Source: Terasakiella pusilla DSM 6293 (GTDB lineage: Bacteria; Pseudomonadota; Alphaproteobacteria; Rhodospirillales; Terasakiellaceae). Taken from it: a stretch of 64,000 bases of DNA. Of the stretch, positions 46,338 through 56,027 are shown one piece after another; position 1 is the first letter of the stretch; each line of letters opens with the position of its first letter. The position numbers and the translations under genes were made by a program. Below the pieces are notes generated by a model. The model saw only the letters and a program-made list of their open reading frames with translations, ran no database searches and was not told the origin of the DNA. The stretch covers positions 1-64,000 of the forward strand of contig NZ_JHYO01000011.1 in assembly GCF_000688235.1 (NCBI RefSeq), written 5' to 3'.

Positions 46338-46850
46338 TTATAGACGGCCTGCCTTTAAAGCATTGGTGATCATGGTGCGTGCGATCAGTTTGTGAAAGGG
46401 TTTAATCACAAACATATAGACGCGTCCTAAGGTGTTTTTGGTCTGTACCACGGTGGTAACACGCAATCTGTTATCTTTTGTGCGCGATAGGGCGATGCGA
46501 AAATCAAGATGGCTGTCATCTTCACCTGTGACAAGCAGGTTATCTGCCATCTTCATCACCTGAAACATGCCAAGCCTTTGCCCGACCTGTACATCATTTG
46601 GGGCAGGGCAAGGGGCTGTTGAATTTCCCTCGTCTGGTGCAGCAGCTTTTAACCCGAACCTGCGCGCAATGCGATTGCGCAAGGCCATCAGGTTGGTGAT
46701 CCATGCCGGACTATGAGTGAAAATATTCCAATAGAGGTCCGTAAGGTGATCTTTACTGACAGGGGCAACTTCGTAGCAGTCTGCGAAGGTCACGCGATCC
46801 AATAAGGTGGTGGCATGTTCTGGGGGGACGGGGACTTCCTTGACATACAT
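46338..46850 (-). CDS. DUF2867 family protein
   Basis: A 170-residue soluble protein with family features: 'DLYWNIFTHSPAWITNLMALRNRI', in part, then 'RLGMFQVMKMADNLLVTGED', and the close 'KPFHKLIARTMITNAL'. DUF2867 proteins have a lipid-binding-like fold by prediction, and no established function; in some genomes the domain is fused to SDR proteins. It converges on the Atm1-type gene. Confidence 0.75.
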   Translation of the reverse strand: MYVKEVPVPPEHATTLLDRVTFADCYEVAPVSKDHLTDLYWNIFTHSPAWITNLMALRNRIARRFGLKAAAPDEGNSTAPCPAPNDVQVGQRLGMFQVMKMADNLLVTGEDDSHLDFRIALSRTKDNRLRVTTVVQTKNTLGRVYMFVIKPFHKLIARTMITNALKAGRL

Positions 46851-46966
46851 AGCTGTCTTCTCCTTATGAAGTCCTTACTAAATAAGATATCGGATGATCA
46901 GGCAAGCATAAAAGTCCCTTTCCAGTGTGGGTACCGGAAAGGGAATAATCGGGGATATCAAGGCAG

Positions 46967-47290
46967 CTATTTAACCGAATGAACGGTTGAATCGTCAGGC
47001 ACGGGGTCGGGGTCACGGACATAATAGGTCACCGGGGGCGGGGCGGCTGGCTCCAACCGATTGGGAGGTGAGGGCGTGTTAAATCGGCTTGGATGCGGGC
47101 CATAGTAATTGACCAACCGCGCCGCGTCCCGGTGAACTGGTTCGCTAAAACACTCGATACCGCCCAGTTGTCGGTAACAGTATCTGGGGTCCTGATCGTA
47201 AACGGCTTCTTCGTAAGGATCAACGTACCCACAGGCACTTAACCCCAGAAGACTAGCCAAAATCAGGCTATGTTTTAGCGTTTTCTGCAT
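46967..47290 (-). CDS. Small proline-rich lipoprotein
   Basis: A 107-residue lipoprotein: signal peptide 'MQKTLKHSLILASLLGLSAC' with the lipobox LSAC, followed by GYVDPYEEAVYD. The mature chain is short, rich in Pro, Tyr and Asp, with two cysteines ('RYCYRQLGGIECF'). I see no known domain. The start at 47290 has AGAGGA upstream; an in-frame ATG six codons earlier is less likely. Confidence 0.65.
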   Translation of the reverse strand: MQKTLKHSLILASLLGLSACGYVDPYEEAVYDQDPRYCYRQLGGIECFSEPVHRDAARLVNYYGPHPSRFNTPSPPNRLEPAAPPPVTYYVRDPDPVPDDSTVHSVK

Positions 47291-47376
47291 ACTTCGATCC
47301 TCTTTCAAATCCTGCAGGGGGCAGGGACCGTTTGCTCGGCCTTTGCAGATATAAAAAGCAAAGAGGATGCCAAAAA

Positions 47377-47409
47377 TGAAAAGGGGCTGTTAAAAATTAA
47401 CAACCCCTT
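47377..47409 (-). terminator. Leftward terminator after the YhdH gene
   Basis: AAGGGG-c-TGTTAA (47381-47393) pairs with TTAACA-a-CCCCTT (47397-47409). On the minus strand a T run follows the stem, ending the acuI/yhdH transcript. Confidence 0.75.
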
Positions 47410-47434
47410 AAAATTCAAATGGTTAACAAATCGT

Positions 47435-48427
47435 TTACGAATTGACGTTGACGATGATGCGTCCTTGCGTTTGCCCTTTCAGGATTTTTTTGCCGTAACT
47501 AGGCAATTCTGACAGGGTAATTTCGTGCGTCATAGTCTCAAGAATGTCGCTGGGCAGTTCATTGACCAAACGTTTCCAGGCGACCACGCGGCGCTCATAG
47601 GGGCAGGTGGCGCTGTCGATGCCTTGCAAGGTGACGCCGCGCATCAGGAAGGGCAAAACTGTTGTATTCAACTCGTTGGAGGCGGCTAACCCGACGGAGG
47701 CACAGCAGCTCCAGTATTTGAGGGTCGCAAGGACATGGTGCAGGGTGCTGCCGCCGACACTGTCGATGGCCCCGATCCAGCGTTCCCCGCCCAAGGGGCC
47801 TTTAGGGGCTTCTTCCAATTCTGCGCGCGAAACGATGGTGCTGACGCCAAGTTCGGTCAGATAGTTGTGCGACGATTCAGACCCGGTTGATCCGGCAACT
47901 TGATAGCCAAGGCGCGCAAGGATCGCACAGGCGATAGAGCCCACCCCGCCAGATGCACCGGTGACGAGGACTTCGCCGTCTTGTTCCGGGGTGAGGCCGT
48001 GATCTTCAAGTGCCATTACGGACAGCATGGCGGTGTAGCCTGCGGTGCCAATTGCCATCGCCTGTCGGGTGGAGATCGCATCGGGCAGGGGCACCAGCCA
48101 ATCGGCTTTGACCCGCGCCTTTTGGGCATAACCGCCCCAATGGATTTCGCCAACACGCCAACCGTTCAAGACAACGCGGTCACCCGGTTTGTAGCGATCG
48201 TCGCTGGAACTTTCCACCACACCGGCAAAATCAATGCCGGGGACGTGGGGATATTGTTTTACCAGTTTTACAAGGCCGTTCATAATCAGGCCGTCTTTGA
48301 AGTTTAGGGCCGAATAGTCAACTTTGACCAGAACATCCCCTTCAGGGAGGTCGTCTTCATGAACAGATTTGATTTCAAGGGACAAACCATCATCGGTTTT
48401 ATCCAAGAGCAATGCGTTAAAAGTCAT
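47435..48427 (-). CDS. acuI: Acrylyl-CoA reductase AcuI/YhdH family
   Basis: A 330-residue NADPH-dependent MDR-superfamily reductase, the family's normal length. 'YSALNFKDGLIMNG' and 'YPHVPGIDFAGVV' are typical, and 'VLVTGASGGVGSIACAILAR' is the nucleotide-binding loop. AcuI reduces toxic acrylyl-CoA to propionyl-CoA, in DMSP breakdown or 3-hydroxypropionate metabolism; no DMSP genes are adjacent, so the role is inferred. The start at 48427 follows GAGGTG; an upstream TTG at 48493 is not supported. Confidence 0.88.
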   Translation of the reverse strand: MTFNALLLDKTDDGLSLEIKSVHEDDLPEGDVLVKVDYSALNFKDGLIMNGLVKLVKQYPHVPGIDFAGVVESSSDDRYKPGDRVVLNGWRVGEIHWGGYAQKARVKADWLVPLPDAISTRQAMAIGTAGYTAMLSVMALEDHGLTPEQDGEVLVTGASGGVGSIACAILARLGYQVAGSTGSESSHNYLTELGVSTIVSRAELEEAPKGPLGGERWIGAIDSVGGSTLHHVLATLKYWSCCASVGLAASNELNTTVLPFLMRGVTLQGIDSATCPYERRVVAWKRLVNELPSDILETMTHEITLSELPSYGKKILKGQTQGRIIVNVNS

Positions 48428-48579
48428 AAGAGACACCTCATCCTGTATGTTTTGTTTGAGTGTAACGATACAAAATGTCGGAGCGACGATCAATCTTTCG
48501 AGTTGTTGAATGTCGTTTTTGTGGTTAAGTTGGCGTTATTTACTTAATGCAACTTTTAGATCAAGGTTTTAGAAGAATA

Positions 48580-49698
48580 ATGAAAGATCAGATTGCTGTA
48601 TCGGACATGTCGGGGCAACCCGAATTTAGCCGGTTTGTGTTCTCCCATTGTCAAATTGGGGAACTGTTTAAAATTTATATTCCCAATCTGATTTTCACAG
48701 TTCTGACTCTTGGGATCTACCGTTTTTGGGCGAAGACCCGTATTCGGCGCTATGTCTTTAGCCATGTCAAAGTGATGGGCGATGGCTTTGAATATACCGG
48801 CACGGCAGGCGAGCTGTTTAAGGGCTTTTTATTGGTCATGCTGGTGATTATCCTGCCCTTCGGGATTTTACCTGCCTTGTTTGCAGAAAGTCTGGGACTT
48901 GCTAATCAAGAGCTTGCGGCAGTGATTTATATTGTGCAGACGGTTTTCTTTGCCTGTCTGTTTCCGATCGCGATTATCCGTACCTATAAATATCTGTTCT
49001 CCCGCGTGAACTGGCGCGGCGTGCGCTTTGCTCAGGTCGCCCCGACTTTTGGCTATTGGTGGCGCTGGATGGCATTTGCGGTGGCGATGCCGGTGACGTT
49101 GGGGCTGATTTATCCCTTTAAACAGGCTGTTATGACGCGTTATCTGGTCAACCATACCCGTTTTGGCAACCAGTCCTGTCACGTGGAAATCAGCCTTAAA
49201 AAACTCTATGGCGCTTTTTTGATTTCTTATGTGTTTTGTGTGCTGTCAGTTGCGGCGGTTGGCTTTGGGACATGGGTGATTTTAGAAATGGTCGATGTCG
49301 CCTATCCGGTTGGGGAGTCGATGCTGGCGGACGTCTATCGCACGCTGGTGTTTATGGCTGCGGGTATTTTGGGATCGATCTTGCTGGGTCTGTCGGTCTT
49401 TTATTATTACGCAAAATTTATCAGCTATGTGGGCAGTTCCCTGACCTTGGGGGAGTGTCGTTTCAAAGTCGCGGTCAAACCGTCGCATTTGTTGGGCTTT
49501 TATCTGATGAACATGCTGTTGATGGCGATGATGTTCGGCTTTTCCTTCCCCGTTATTATGTATCGCTATCTGGAATTTATCTCTCGTCATTTTCAGGCCA
49601 GTGGTCTGGAGGCACTTGAGCAAACCATTCAGGTGGATCGCGAAGAACTGAAGACCGGCGAAGGTCTGGCGGATGCACTAGATGTTGGAGTCTTTTAA
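48580..49698 (+). CDS. DUF898 (YjgN-type) membrane protein
   Basis: A 372-residue inner-membrane protein with about eight hydrophobic segments. The family signature 'LTLGIYRFWAKTRIRRY' occurs near residue 45, a second block 'TRYLVNHTRFGN' follows, and 'GRYLEFIS'-like sequence is near the end ('MYRYLEFISRHFQ'). Function is unknown; homologues are commonly encoded just before an M48 peptidase, as here, three bases downstream. The start at 48580 is preceded by AGAAGA; an in-frame ATG at 48547 is also possible. Confidence 0.8.
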   Translation: MKDQIAVSDMSGQPEFSRFVFSHCQIGELFKIYIPNLIFTVLTLGIYRFWAKTRIRRYVFSHVKVMGDGFEYTGTAGELFKGFLLVMLVIILPFGILPALFAESLGLANQELAAVIYIVQTVFFACLFPIAIIRTYKYLFSRVNWRGVRFAQVAPTFGYWWRWMAFAVAMPVTLGLIYPFKQAVMTRYLVNHTRFGNQSCHVEISLKKLYGAFLISYVFCVLSVAAVGFGTWVILEMVDVAYPVGESMLADVYRTLVFMAAGILGSILLGLSVFYYYAKFISYVGSSLTLGECRFKVAVKPSHLLGFYLMNMLLMAMMFGFSFPVIMYRYLEFISRHFQASGLEALEQTIQVDREELKTGEGLADALDVGVF

Positions 49699-49701
49699 AT
49701 C

Positions 49702-50790
49702 ATGACCCCGATAGCTGCTTATATGGATGGACAAAGCGCGAAACGCCAAAAAGTCTATCTGGAGTTCGCCTCTAGCCTCTTGATTTTTCGCGATGAAAAA
49801 GGCGAGGTTCTGAGCAGCTGGCCTGTGTCTGATATCGCCCCGACAGATCGGGTAAAGGCAGGGGAAACACTGGTTTTATCTTGTCAAAAAAGGGGGCATG
49901 CCCGCTTGCATGTGGATGATGAAAATACCCGCAATTGGTTATTTAACATTATTCCCGGACTTGTGGGGCGCACCATCTACAAGCGTGAAAGCCGACTTGC
50001 GTGGATTTTGTCCGGCAGCGTCTTGGCACTGGCGTTGGTGTTCTACTTTGTGTTTCCCTTGATAATGCAAGGGGCGGTGCGTTTTGTTCCGGTTGCGTGG
50101 GAAAAAGAAACCTTTAAAGGCGCGGGCCTAAAGCTTGCAGAACAGATCGGGGCGCAAGATGTCTGCACGTCACCGGAAGGGGTGGCCGTTCTACAAAATA
50201 TGGTCATTCGTCTGGTCGGGCAACAACAGGCGCGCCAGCTGGATGTACTGGTGGTGGATCATAAGATGGTCAATGCGTTTGCCACACCGGGACAAAATGT
50301 CGTGTTGATGCGCGGCCTGATAGATAAAGCTGACAGTGCGGACGAAGTTGTGGGCGTGCTGGCTCATGAGTTGGGCCATGTGTATCATCGTCATCCCATG
50401 CAATCGGCCTTGCGGGGCGCGGGGATTGCGTTTGTCATGACGGCTTTATCCGGTGGCTCAGGTGCCGAGTTTGCGGCCTTGTTGGCAGAGACATCCTACA
50501 GCCGCGATCATGAACGTGCGGCAGACGATTTTGCCCTGACGGTGTTATCGCGCGAGAAGATTTCGACGCAAGGGCTTGCGCATTTTTTTGAAAAGATGGG
50601 GGAAGAAAACGGCAGCCTGGAACGCTTTATGAGCCTGATTTCCACGCATCCCATGTCAGAGGAACGTGCGGCGAGCTTGTCTAAAAACACGGAAGGTGGC
50701 CCCGCCATGAGCGAGGAAGACTGGCAGGCGCTCAAGGAAATATGTGCGACGACAACGGACATTGCCACATCGATTCCTTATGCTGAATAA
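49702..50790 (+). CDS. M48-family metallopeptidase
   Basis: A 362-residue zinc protease. One membrane helix (about 95-120) separates a small N-terminal domain from the periplasmic or extracytoplasmic peptidase. The zinc motif is 'GVLAHELGHVYHRHPMQS' (HExxH), with the third ligand Glu likely in 'SYSRDHERAADDFAL'. M48 proteins degrade misassembled or misfolded envelope proteins. It begins three bases after the DUF898 gene, so the two are co-expressed and probably act together. Confidence 0.88.
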   Translation: MTPIAAYMDGQSAKRQKVYLEFASSLLIFRDEKGEVLSSWPVSDIAPTDRVKAGETLVLSCQKRGHARLHVDDENTRNWLFNIIPGLVGRTIYKRESRLAWILSGSVLALALVFYFVFPLIMQGAVRFVPVAWEKETFKGAGLKLAEQIGAQDVCTSPEGVAVLQNMVIRLVGQQQARQLDVLVVDHKMVNAFATPGQNVVLMRGLIDKADSADEVVGVLAHELGHVYHRHPMQSALRGAGIAFVMTALSGGSGAEFAALLAETSYSRDHERAADDFALTVLSREKISTQGLAHFFEKMGEENGSLERFMSLISTHPMSEERAASLSKNTEGGPAMSEEDWQALKEICATTTDIATSIPYAE

Positions 50791-50899
50791 GAAAAATTAA
50801 TATTAGCGGCGAAATATCCTTGCCCGCTGAGTCGGGTTTTGGGTTTATTCCTTATGTAAATTGCTGGTTTTATCGCTAAAAAGAAAAATCATATGACAG

Positions 50900-50926
50900 T
50901 TTCTTGACTTATTGGACAAGAAGAAA
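50900..50926. promoter_or_regulatory. Imperfect inverted repeat upstream of the amino-acid ABC operon
   Basis: TTTCTTG (50900-50906) faces CAAGAA-g-AAA (50917-50926). TTGACT at 50904-50909 could be a -35 element. The site may be a promoter with an operator; no -10 box is clear. Confidence 0.3.
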
Positions 50927-50971
50927 CAAAGTTGCGGGAAATGGGATTTCATAAATTATAAATAAGTATTC

Positions 50972-51745
50972 ATGAGCAACGAAACGCCTGCCCTAGAGGT
51001 TACGGACATTCACAAATACTTTGGCGACCTAGAGGTGCTAAAGGGTATTTCATTAACTGCGCAATATGGCGATGTGATTTCCATCATCGGGTCCAGTGGG
51101 TCGGGGAAAAGTACGTTCCTGCGCTGCCTGAACCTGTTGGAGCGTCCGACCCAAGGCAGCATCCGCATTGCCGGGGAAGAAATGAAGCTGAGACGCGATA
51201 AAGACGGTCAGCTGGGGGCTGCGGATAAAAAGCAGATCACCCGTTTGCGCGCCGAAATCGGCTTTGTTTTCCAGAGCTTTAACCTGTGGGCCCATATGGA
51301 TTTGATGGAAAATATCATCGAAGGTCCGATGAAGGTCAAAGGTATTTCTAAAAAAGCGGCAACGGAAAAAGCAGCCGAACTGTTGAATAAGGTTGGTCTG
51401 TACGATCGCAAGACACATTATCCGTCACAGTTGTCCGGGGGGCAGCAACAGCGCGCAGCCATTGCGCGCGCGCTGGCGATGGAGCCGGAATTGCTGCTGT
51501 TTGACGAACCAACCTCCGCGCTTGACCCTGAATTGGTCGGCGAAGTGTTGAAGGTCATGCAGATGCTGGCGGAAGAGGGACGCACCATGTTGGTTGTGAC
51601 CCACGAAATGGGATTCGCACGCGAGGTCTCCTCGCATGTGATGTACTTACATCAGGGGCAGGTAGAGGAATTCGGCCCGCCGAAAGATGTATTTGAAAAT
51701 CCGAAATCAGAACGGATGAAACAATTTATCAGTACCGAGCTTTAG
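50972..51745 (+). CDS. Polar-amino-acid ABC transporter ATPase (HisP type)
   Basis: A 257-residue ATPase: Walker A '[20 protein letters not shown]', signature '[20 protein letters not shown]', Walker B '[14 protein letters not shown]'. The insert '[17 protein letters not shown]' is typical of the HisP/OccP/ArgT group. It powers uptake through the two permeases encoded downstream. It is the first gene of a four-gene operon; the binding-protein gene follows 60 bp later. Confidence 0.93.
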   Translation: MSNETPALEVTDIHKYFGDLEVLKGISLTAQYGDVISIIGSSGSGKSTFLRCLNLLERPTQGSIRIAGEEMKLRRDKDGQLGAADKKQITRLRAEIGFVFQSFNLWAHMDLMENIIEGPMKVKGISKKAATEKAAELLNKVGLYDRKTHYPSQLSGGQQQRAAIARALAMEPELLLFDEPTSALDPELVGEVLKVMQMLAEEGRTMLVVTHEMGFAREVSSHVMYLHQGQVEEFGPPKDVFENPKSERMKQFISTEL

Positions 51746-51805
51746 GACGTACTGGTTAGGGACTAAAACGAGTTAAGTTATTTTAAGTCACGGGAGATCT
51801 TAAAA

Positions 51806-52549
51806 ATGAAAAAAATTGCACTCGCACTGGCAGGCCTTTTGGCATTTGGTGTTGCAACAGCTGACGCTGGCGAAAAACTGCGTATTGGTACAGAAGGGGC
51901 TTACCCTCCGTTCAACAATATCGATAAAGACGGTAAAGCGTTTGGGTTTGATTTGGATATCGCTGATGCCCTTTGTGCTGAAATGAAAGTGGAATGTGAA
52001 ATCATTGCACCGCTTGATTGGGATTCCATCATCATCGGTTTGAATAAAAAGAAATATGATGCCATCATCGCGTCTATGTCTATTACGGAAGAGCGCAAGA
52101 AAGCTGTTGCGTTTACAGACCCCTACTATTCCAACAACCTGACACTGGTTGCCAAAAAAGGCGCGACAATCGATCCGTCTAACCTTGCGGGTAAAGCGGT
52201 TGGCGCACAGCGTGCGACAATTGCGGCAAACTACGCAACGGACAACCTGAAAGATGTAGACGTTAAACTGTATGATACGCAGGAAAACGCTTATCTTGAT
52301 CTGGCGTCCGGTCGTGTAGACGTTCTGGTTTCCGACAAACTGCCGGCCTATGACTGGCTGCGTTCTGAGGAAGGCAAGGGCTTTGAGTTTGTGGGGGATG
52401 CGATCGACGTAAACGACAAGATCGGTATCGCAATCCGCCAAAATGACACGGAATTGGCCGAGAAATTCAATGCTGCGCTGAAAGCAATCGTTGCGAACGG
52501 CACATACGAGAAGATCAACGCGAAGTACTTCCCGTTCTCTATCTACTAA
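51806..52549 (+). CDS. Basic-amino-acid-type periplasmic binding protein (HisJ/LAO-like)
   Basis: A 247-residue protein with signal peptide ending 'ATADAGE'. 'LRIGTEGAYPPFNNIDKDGK' and 'GFDLDIADALCAEMKVECE' fit SBP_bac_3; the two cysteines in 'CAEMKVEC' match the disulfide of HisJ/LAO proteins. Likely ligands are histidine, arginine, lysine or ornithine; octopine/nopaline-type ligands are also possible. A strong ribosome site (GGGAG) precedes the ATG. A stem-loop follows, reducing permease expression relative to this gene. Confidence 0.9.
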   Translation: MKKIALALAGLLAFGVATADAGEKLRIGTEGAYPPFNNIDKDGKAFGFDLDIADALCAEMKVECEIIAPLDWDSIIIGLNKKKYDAIIASMSITEERKKAVAFTDPYYSNNLTLVAKKGATIDPSNLAGKAVGAQRATIAANYATDNLKDVDVKLYDTQENAYLDLASGRVDVLVSDKLPAYDWLRSEEGKGFEFVGDAIDVNDKIGIAIRQNDTELAEKFNAALKAIVANGTYEKINAKYFPFSIY

Positions 52550-52560
52550 GACAAGTAAGT

Positions 52561-52595
52561 GCCCCTGTTTGACAAAGCAGGGGCCTTTCTCTTTG
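52561..52595 (+). terminator. Attenuator-like hairpin between binding protein and permeases
   Basis: GCCCCTG (52561-52567) pairs with CAGGGGC (52578-52584), then CTTTCTCTTT. It lies just past the binding-protein stop and ends before the permease start, so it probably sets the high binding-protein to permease ratio. Confidence 0.7.
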
Positions 52596-52612
52596 ACTAT
52601 TCGGATTTTTCT

Positions 52613-53308
52613 ATGATCGACCTACAAGGATTTGGTCCGCAGATAGCCTATGGCGCATGGATGACCGTACAGGTCGCCTTGGGTGGGCTGGTGATCGGAC
52701 TTATATTCGGTTTGGCGGGTGCTGCGGCAAAGCTGTCGCCTTATGCGGTGCTACGCGGGATCGGTCAGTCCTATACTACTGTCGTGCGTGGTATCCCCGA
52801 AATTCTGGTGGTCTTGCTCGTTTATTTTGGCGGGGAAGATGTTATCAACCGGATTGCGGAAAACTTTGGTTACGACGGCTATATTGAAATTAACGTCTTT
52901 GTTGCGGGCGTAACCGCCCTTGGCGTCTCGTTTGGGGCCTATGCAACCGAAGTGTTTCGCGGTGCTATCCAATCGGTGCCCGCAGGTCAGATTGAAGCCG
53001 CGGTTGCCATCGGGATGCGGTCCAATCAGGTGTTTTGGCGGATCACATTGCCTCAAGCCATGCGTCTTGCCATCCCTGGTCTGGGCAACCTGTTTCAGGT
53101 CTTGCTGAAGGATACGTCCCTTGTGTCCTTGATTGCCTTGCCGGAATTGATGCGCAATTCAGCGATTGCGATCCAGAACACAAAAGAACCCTTTACGTTC
53201 TATTTTATCGCTGCGGTGATTTACCTGTTGATTACATCGGTCGTTCTCGTGGGGCAGCTCTATGCAGAACGTTGGGCCAATAAGGGTGTGAAGAGGGCCA
53301 GCTCATGA
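52613..53308 (+). CDS. Amino-acid ABC transporter permease (HisQ type)
   Basis: A 231-residue permease with about five membrane helices. The EAA loop that contacts the ATPase is 'EAAVAIGMRSNQVFWRITLP', and 'LLKDTSLVSLIALPELM' follows, as in HisQ. I place the start at the ATG 52613, after the hairpin; an in-frame GTG at 52559 would put the hairpin inside the gene and has no ribosome site. Its last bases overlap the next start (ATGA). Confidence 0.88.
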   Translation: MIDLQGFGPQIAYGAWMTVQVALGGLVIGLIFGLAGAAAKLSPYAVLRGIGQSYTTVVRGIPEILVVLLVYFGGEDVINRIAENFGYDGYIEINVFVAGVTALGVSFGAYATEVFRGAIQSVPAGQIEAAVAIGMRSNQVFWRITLPQAMRLAIPGLGNLFQVLLKDTSLVSLIALPELMRNSAIAIQNTKEPFTFYFIAAVIYLLITSVVLVGQLYAERWANKGVKRASS

Positions 53309-53985
53309 ATTGGGAAGAAATTTTTCTCGCCCTTCCCAAATTGTTGGACGGGGCGTTACTGACGCTGGAACTGGTCATTATTTCCTGCATTGTTGGCTTT
53401 GTTATTGCGATCCCGATTGCGTTGATGCGCAGTTCACAAAACTGGTGGATACGCAATATTCCCCTGATTTATACCTTCTTCTTTCGCGGCACGCCGTTGC
53501 TGGTTCAGCTGTTCTTGTTCTATTACGGGGCGGCGCAGTTTGATGCGGTGCGCGACAGCTTCTTATGGCCTGTGTTGCGCGAAGCCTATTGGTGTGCCTT
53601 GATCGTCTTTGCCCTGAATACCGGGGCCTATACGGCTGAGATTTTCCGAGGGGCGATCCAGTCTATCCCGCATGGGGAGATTGAAGCAGGTATCGCCATC
53701 GGTATGACGAAAATGACGCTTTATCGCCGGATCGTGATCCCGCGGGCCTTGCGCATAGCGATGCCGTCTTATGGTAACGAGATTATCTTGATGCTGAAAA
53801 GCTCGGCACTGGCCTATACCATTACGCTGTTTGATCTGACCGGCATGACCCGGACGATCATCGCGCGGAACTATCTGGCGATTGAAATGTATTTCACGGC
53901 CGGTGTGATTTATCTGCTGCTGACCTTCCTGTTTATTCAGGTCTGGATGCGGCTTGAAAAACGCATGCTGCGCTTTCAAGCCTAA
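53305..53985 (+). CDS. Amino-acid ABC transporter permease (HisM type)
   Basis: A 226-residue permease partner. The EAA loop is 'EAGIAIGMTKMTLYRRIVIP', and 'MLKSSALAYTITLFDLTGMT' is typical of HisM. It forms the heterodimeric channel with the preceding permease. The overlap of four bases with that gene shows translational coupling. A strong terminator follows. Confidence 0.9.
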   Translation: MNWEEIFLALPKLLDGALLTLELVIISCIVGFVIAIPIALMRSSQNWWIRNIPLIYTFFFRGTPLLVQLFLFYYGAAQFDAVRDSFLWPVLREAYWCALIVFALNTGAYTAEIFRGAIQSIPHGEIEAGIAIGMTKMTLYRRIVIPRALRIAMPSYGNEIILMLKSSALAYTITLFDLTGMTRTIIARNYLAIEMYFTAGVIYLLLTFLFIQVWMRLEKRMLRFQA

Positions 53986-54006
53986 GCGTTAGAGCAAGAG
54001 ATAAAG

Positions 54007-54045
54007 AAAAGGCCTGTACCGAGAGGATCGGTACAGGCCTTTTTT
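54007..54045. terminator. Strong bidirectional terminator
   Basis: A perfect 16-bp stem (54007-54022 with 54028-54043) and a 5-nt loop is flanked by A and T runs. It ends the ABC operon and the convergent SLC13 gene. Confidence 0.92.
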
Positions 54046-54067
54046 ATTTGTGGCTGTAGTGCGTTTC

Positions 54068-55960
54068 CTAGAAGCCGTAGAAGCTGGGGATAAACAGGCT
54101 AAACACAATCCAGATGATAAAGACAAGCGGTGTCCCCGCGATCAAAAAGTCTTTAAAGCTATAGCGCCCCGGTGCCATGACCAGCAGGTTGGTCTGATAG
54201 CCGATCGGGGTGGCAAAGGCACAGTTGGCGGCAAAGACAACCGCAACCGCAAAGGCGCGGGGATCAACCCCAAGCTCGTGCGCCATGGACACAGCAATGG
54301 GGGTGAACAAAACCGCACAGGTTTGCGTCGAGAGTACGTTGGTTAGCAAGGCAATGAGCAAGAACAACGCAGACAGCATGGTGCGTGGCCCCGCGCCATC
54401 AAGCGCATCCACAACCCCGTGGGCGAGGAAACTTGCAGCCCCTGTTGCCTGCATGGCAGAGCCAAGGGCAAGGGCAGCACCCACCATGGTGACGATCTTT
54501 GAGTCAACGGCGCGTACGGCCTGACGGACATTCAGCGCACCAATGGCAACCATGGCGGCGGCCCCGATCAGGGCGCAGGTTACGGTTGGTAAAATGCCGG
54601 AGCCCGCCAAGAGCACAACCCCCATAAAGATGGTGAGGGCACGGCGCGCGTGGTGAACGGCGGGCAGTTCTTCCTTGGACCATTCCAGCAGGATCACATC
54701 ACGGTTGGAGCGCAGATTGTGAATGTCGCTGGGGTGGCCTTGCACCAACAGCACATCACCGCTTTGCAAACGGATATCATCCATGCGTGCGCGGATCATG
54801 CGCGAACGACGCTGGATGCCGATCACTTTACAGGCGGAACGTTCGGCAAAGTTGATCCCTTGCAGGGTTTGACCGGACAGTTGGGTGGTTGGGGGCAACA
54901 TAACTTCGACCAACATGCGGTCCTGAGTTTTGGTTTCTTCTTCGCCCTCCTCTTTGGCATGGGTTCCTTCCATGGAGGACAGGGACTTTTGCACTAATTC
55001 AGGATGGTGAGGTTCCAATAAACCGTTGTTGCTGGTCAGGACTTCGGTAATGATTTTGCGGGTCGCGGCAACGACTAAGATATCGCCGGGATGAATTTTA
55101 TGATCTTCAAAGGGGGGCAGAATATTCGTGCCTTGATGCTGGATCATGCGTACGGTCAGGTTGGGTAGCTCTTTAAAAAAACCGCCCATGGCTTCTTTGC
55201 CGACCAGTTTTGCGCCGGGCGCAACAGTCAATTGCGCAATAAAATGTTTGCCGTTGTGCTTATTTTCGCCTTCCTCGCCTGTGCGGTCTGGCAGCAGGCG
55301 CGGCATGACAAAGACCACGTAAATCAACCCGACGGAGGCAAGAACCAGACCGGGGATCGTAAAGTCAAAGAACTTGAAGGGCGTTTCCCCCAACTGAATG
55401 AGGGCAGAGTTTACCAGTAGGTTTGTCCCTGACCCGATCAGGGTGATCATCCCGCCCAGAACAGCGGCAGCACTGAGGGGCATCATGACCTTGCTGGCAG
55501 ATTTGTTAATCCGTGCAGCAAGGGCCTGCATGATCGGAATAAAGATAACCACAACCGGAATGTTGTTGAGCATGGACGAAATGAGCATGCCGACAACAAG
55601 GGTAACGAGGATCGTCACCCACGTATTTTTGCCGCCCAATTTAAGCAGGACTTGGGCGCCGCGTTCAAGCACGCCTGTCCTGACCATCCCTTGCCCCACA
55701 ATCAGAAGGGCAAGAACAGTGATCAGGCCAGTATTTGCAAATCCTAACAGGAGCGTATTGGGGCTGAGAAGGTTGTTCCCGTCCGCATCAAGGACGGGGA
55801 AGATATGGAAAATGACCAGAATAAATCCAAGTGTCACCAACGAGGTTAACTCGACGGGAATATCTTCAATGGCATAGGCAATAAGAGCCGCCAAAATAAT
55901 GATGTAGGTGAGCCACATCTGAAAGTTTGGCCCAAAGATGTCCATCACGAGTGCGCTCAT
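54068..55960 (-). CDS. SLC13-family anion transporter with two RCK_C domains
   Basis: A 630-residue membrane protein. About eleven helices are split by a cytosolic region (about 230-430) with two TrkA-C/RCK_C domains ('KLVGKEAMGGFFKELPNLTV', 'LSGQTLQGINFAERSACKVI'). Helix motifs 'SSMLNNIPVVVIFIPIMQAL' and 'TNVLSTQTCAVLFTPIAVSM' are those of the divalent-anion:Na+ symporter family. Members move sulfate, dicarboxylates or similar anions; the RCK_C domains suggest ligand control. The start could be the fifth or sixth residue (MDIFGP). Monocistronic. Confidence 0.85.
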   Translation of the reverse strand: MSALVMDIFGPNFQMWLTYIIILAALIAYAIEDIPVELTSLVTLGFILVIFHIFPVLDADGNNLLSPNTLLLGFANTGLITVLALLIVGQGMVRTGVLERGAQVLLKLGGKNTWVTILVTLVVGMLISSMLNNIPVVVIFIPIMQALAARINKSASKVMMPLSAAAVLGGMITLIGSGTNLLVNSALIQLGETPFKFFDFTIPGLVLASVGLIYVVFVMPRLLPDRTGEEGENKHNGKHFIAQLTVAPGAKLVGKEAMGGFFKELPNLTVRMIQHQGTNILPPFEDHKIHPGDILVVAATRKIITEVLTSNNGLLEPHHPELVQKSLSSMEGTHAKEEGEEETKTQDRMLVEVMLPPTTQLSGQTLQGINFAERSACKVIGIQRRSRMIRARMDDIRLQSGDVLLVQGHPSDIHNLRSNRDVILLEWSKEELPAVHHARRALTIFMGVVLLAGSGILPTVTCALIGAAAMVAIGALNVRQAVRAVDSKIVTMVGAALALGSAMQATGAASFLAHGVVDALDGAGPRTMLSALFLLIALLTNVLSTQTCAVLFTPIAVSMAHELGVDPRAFAVAVVFAANCAFATPIGYQTNLLVMAPGRYSFKDFLIAGTPLVFIIWIVFSLFIPSFYGF

Positions 55961-56027
55961 ATTTCCCCTGCAAGATCGTTATTCTACTTTGTAGATATTG
56001 CGCATGCTCAGCAATTGTACAAGAACT

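Noticed and set aside
50900-50926. Terminator after the M48 peptidase gene
   Set aside because: The repeat lies 110 bp past the stop and close to the next operon, without a T run, so it is more likely a promoter or operator feature.
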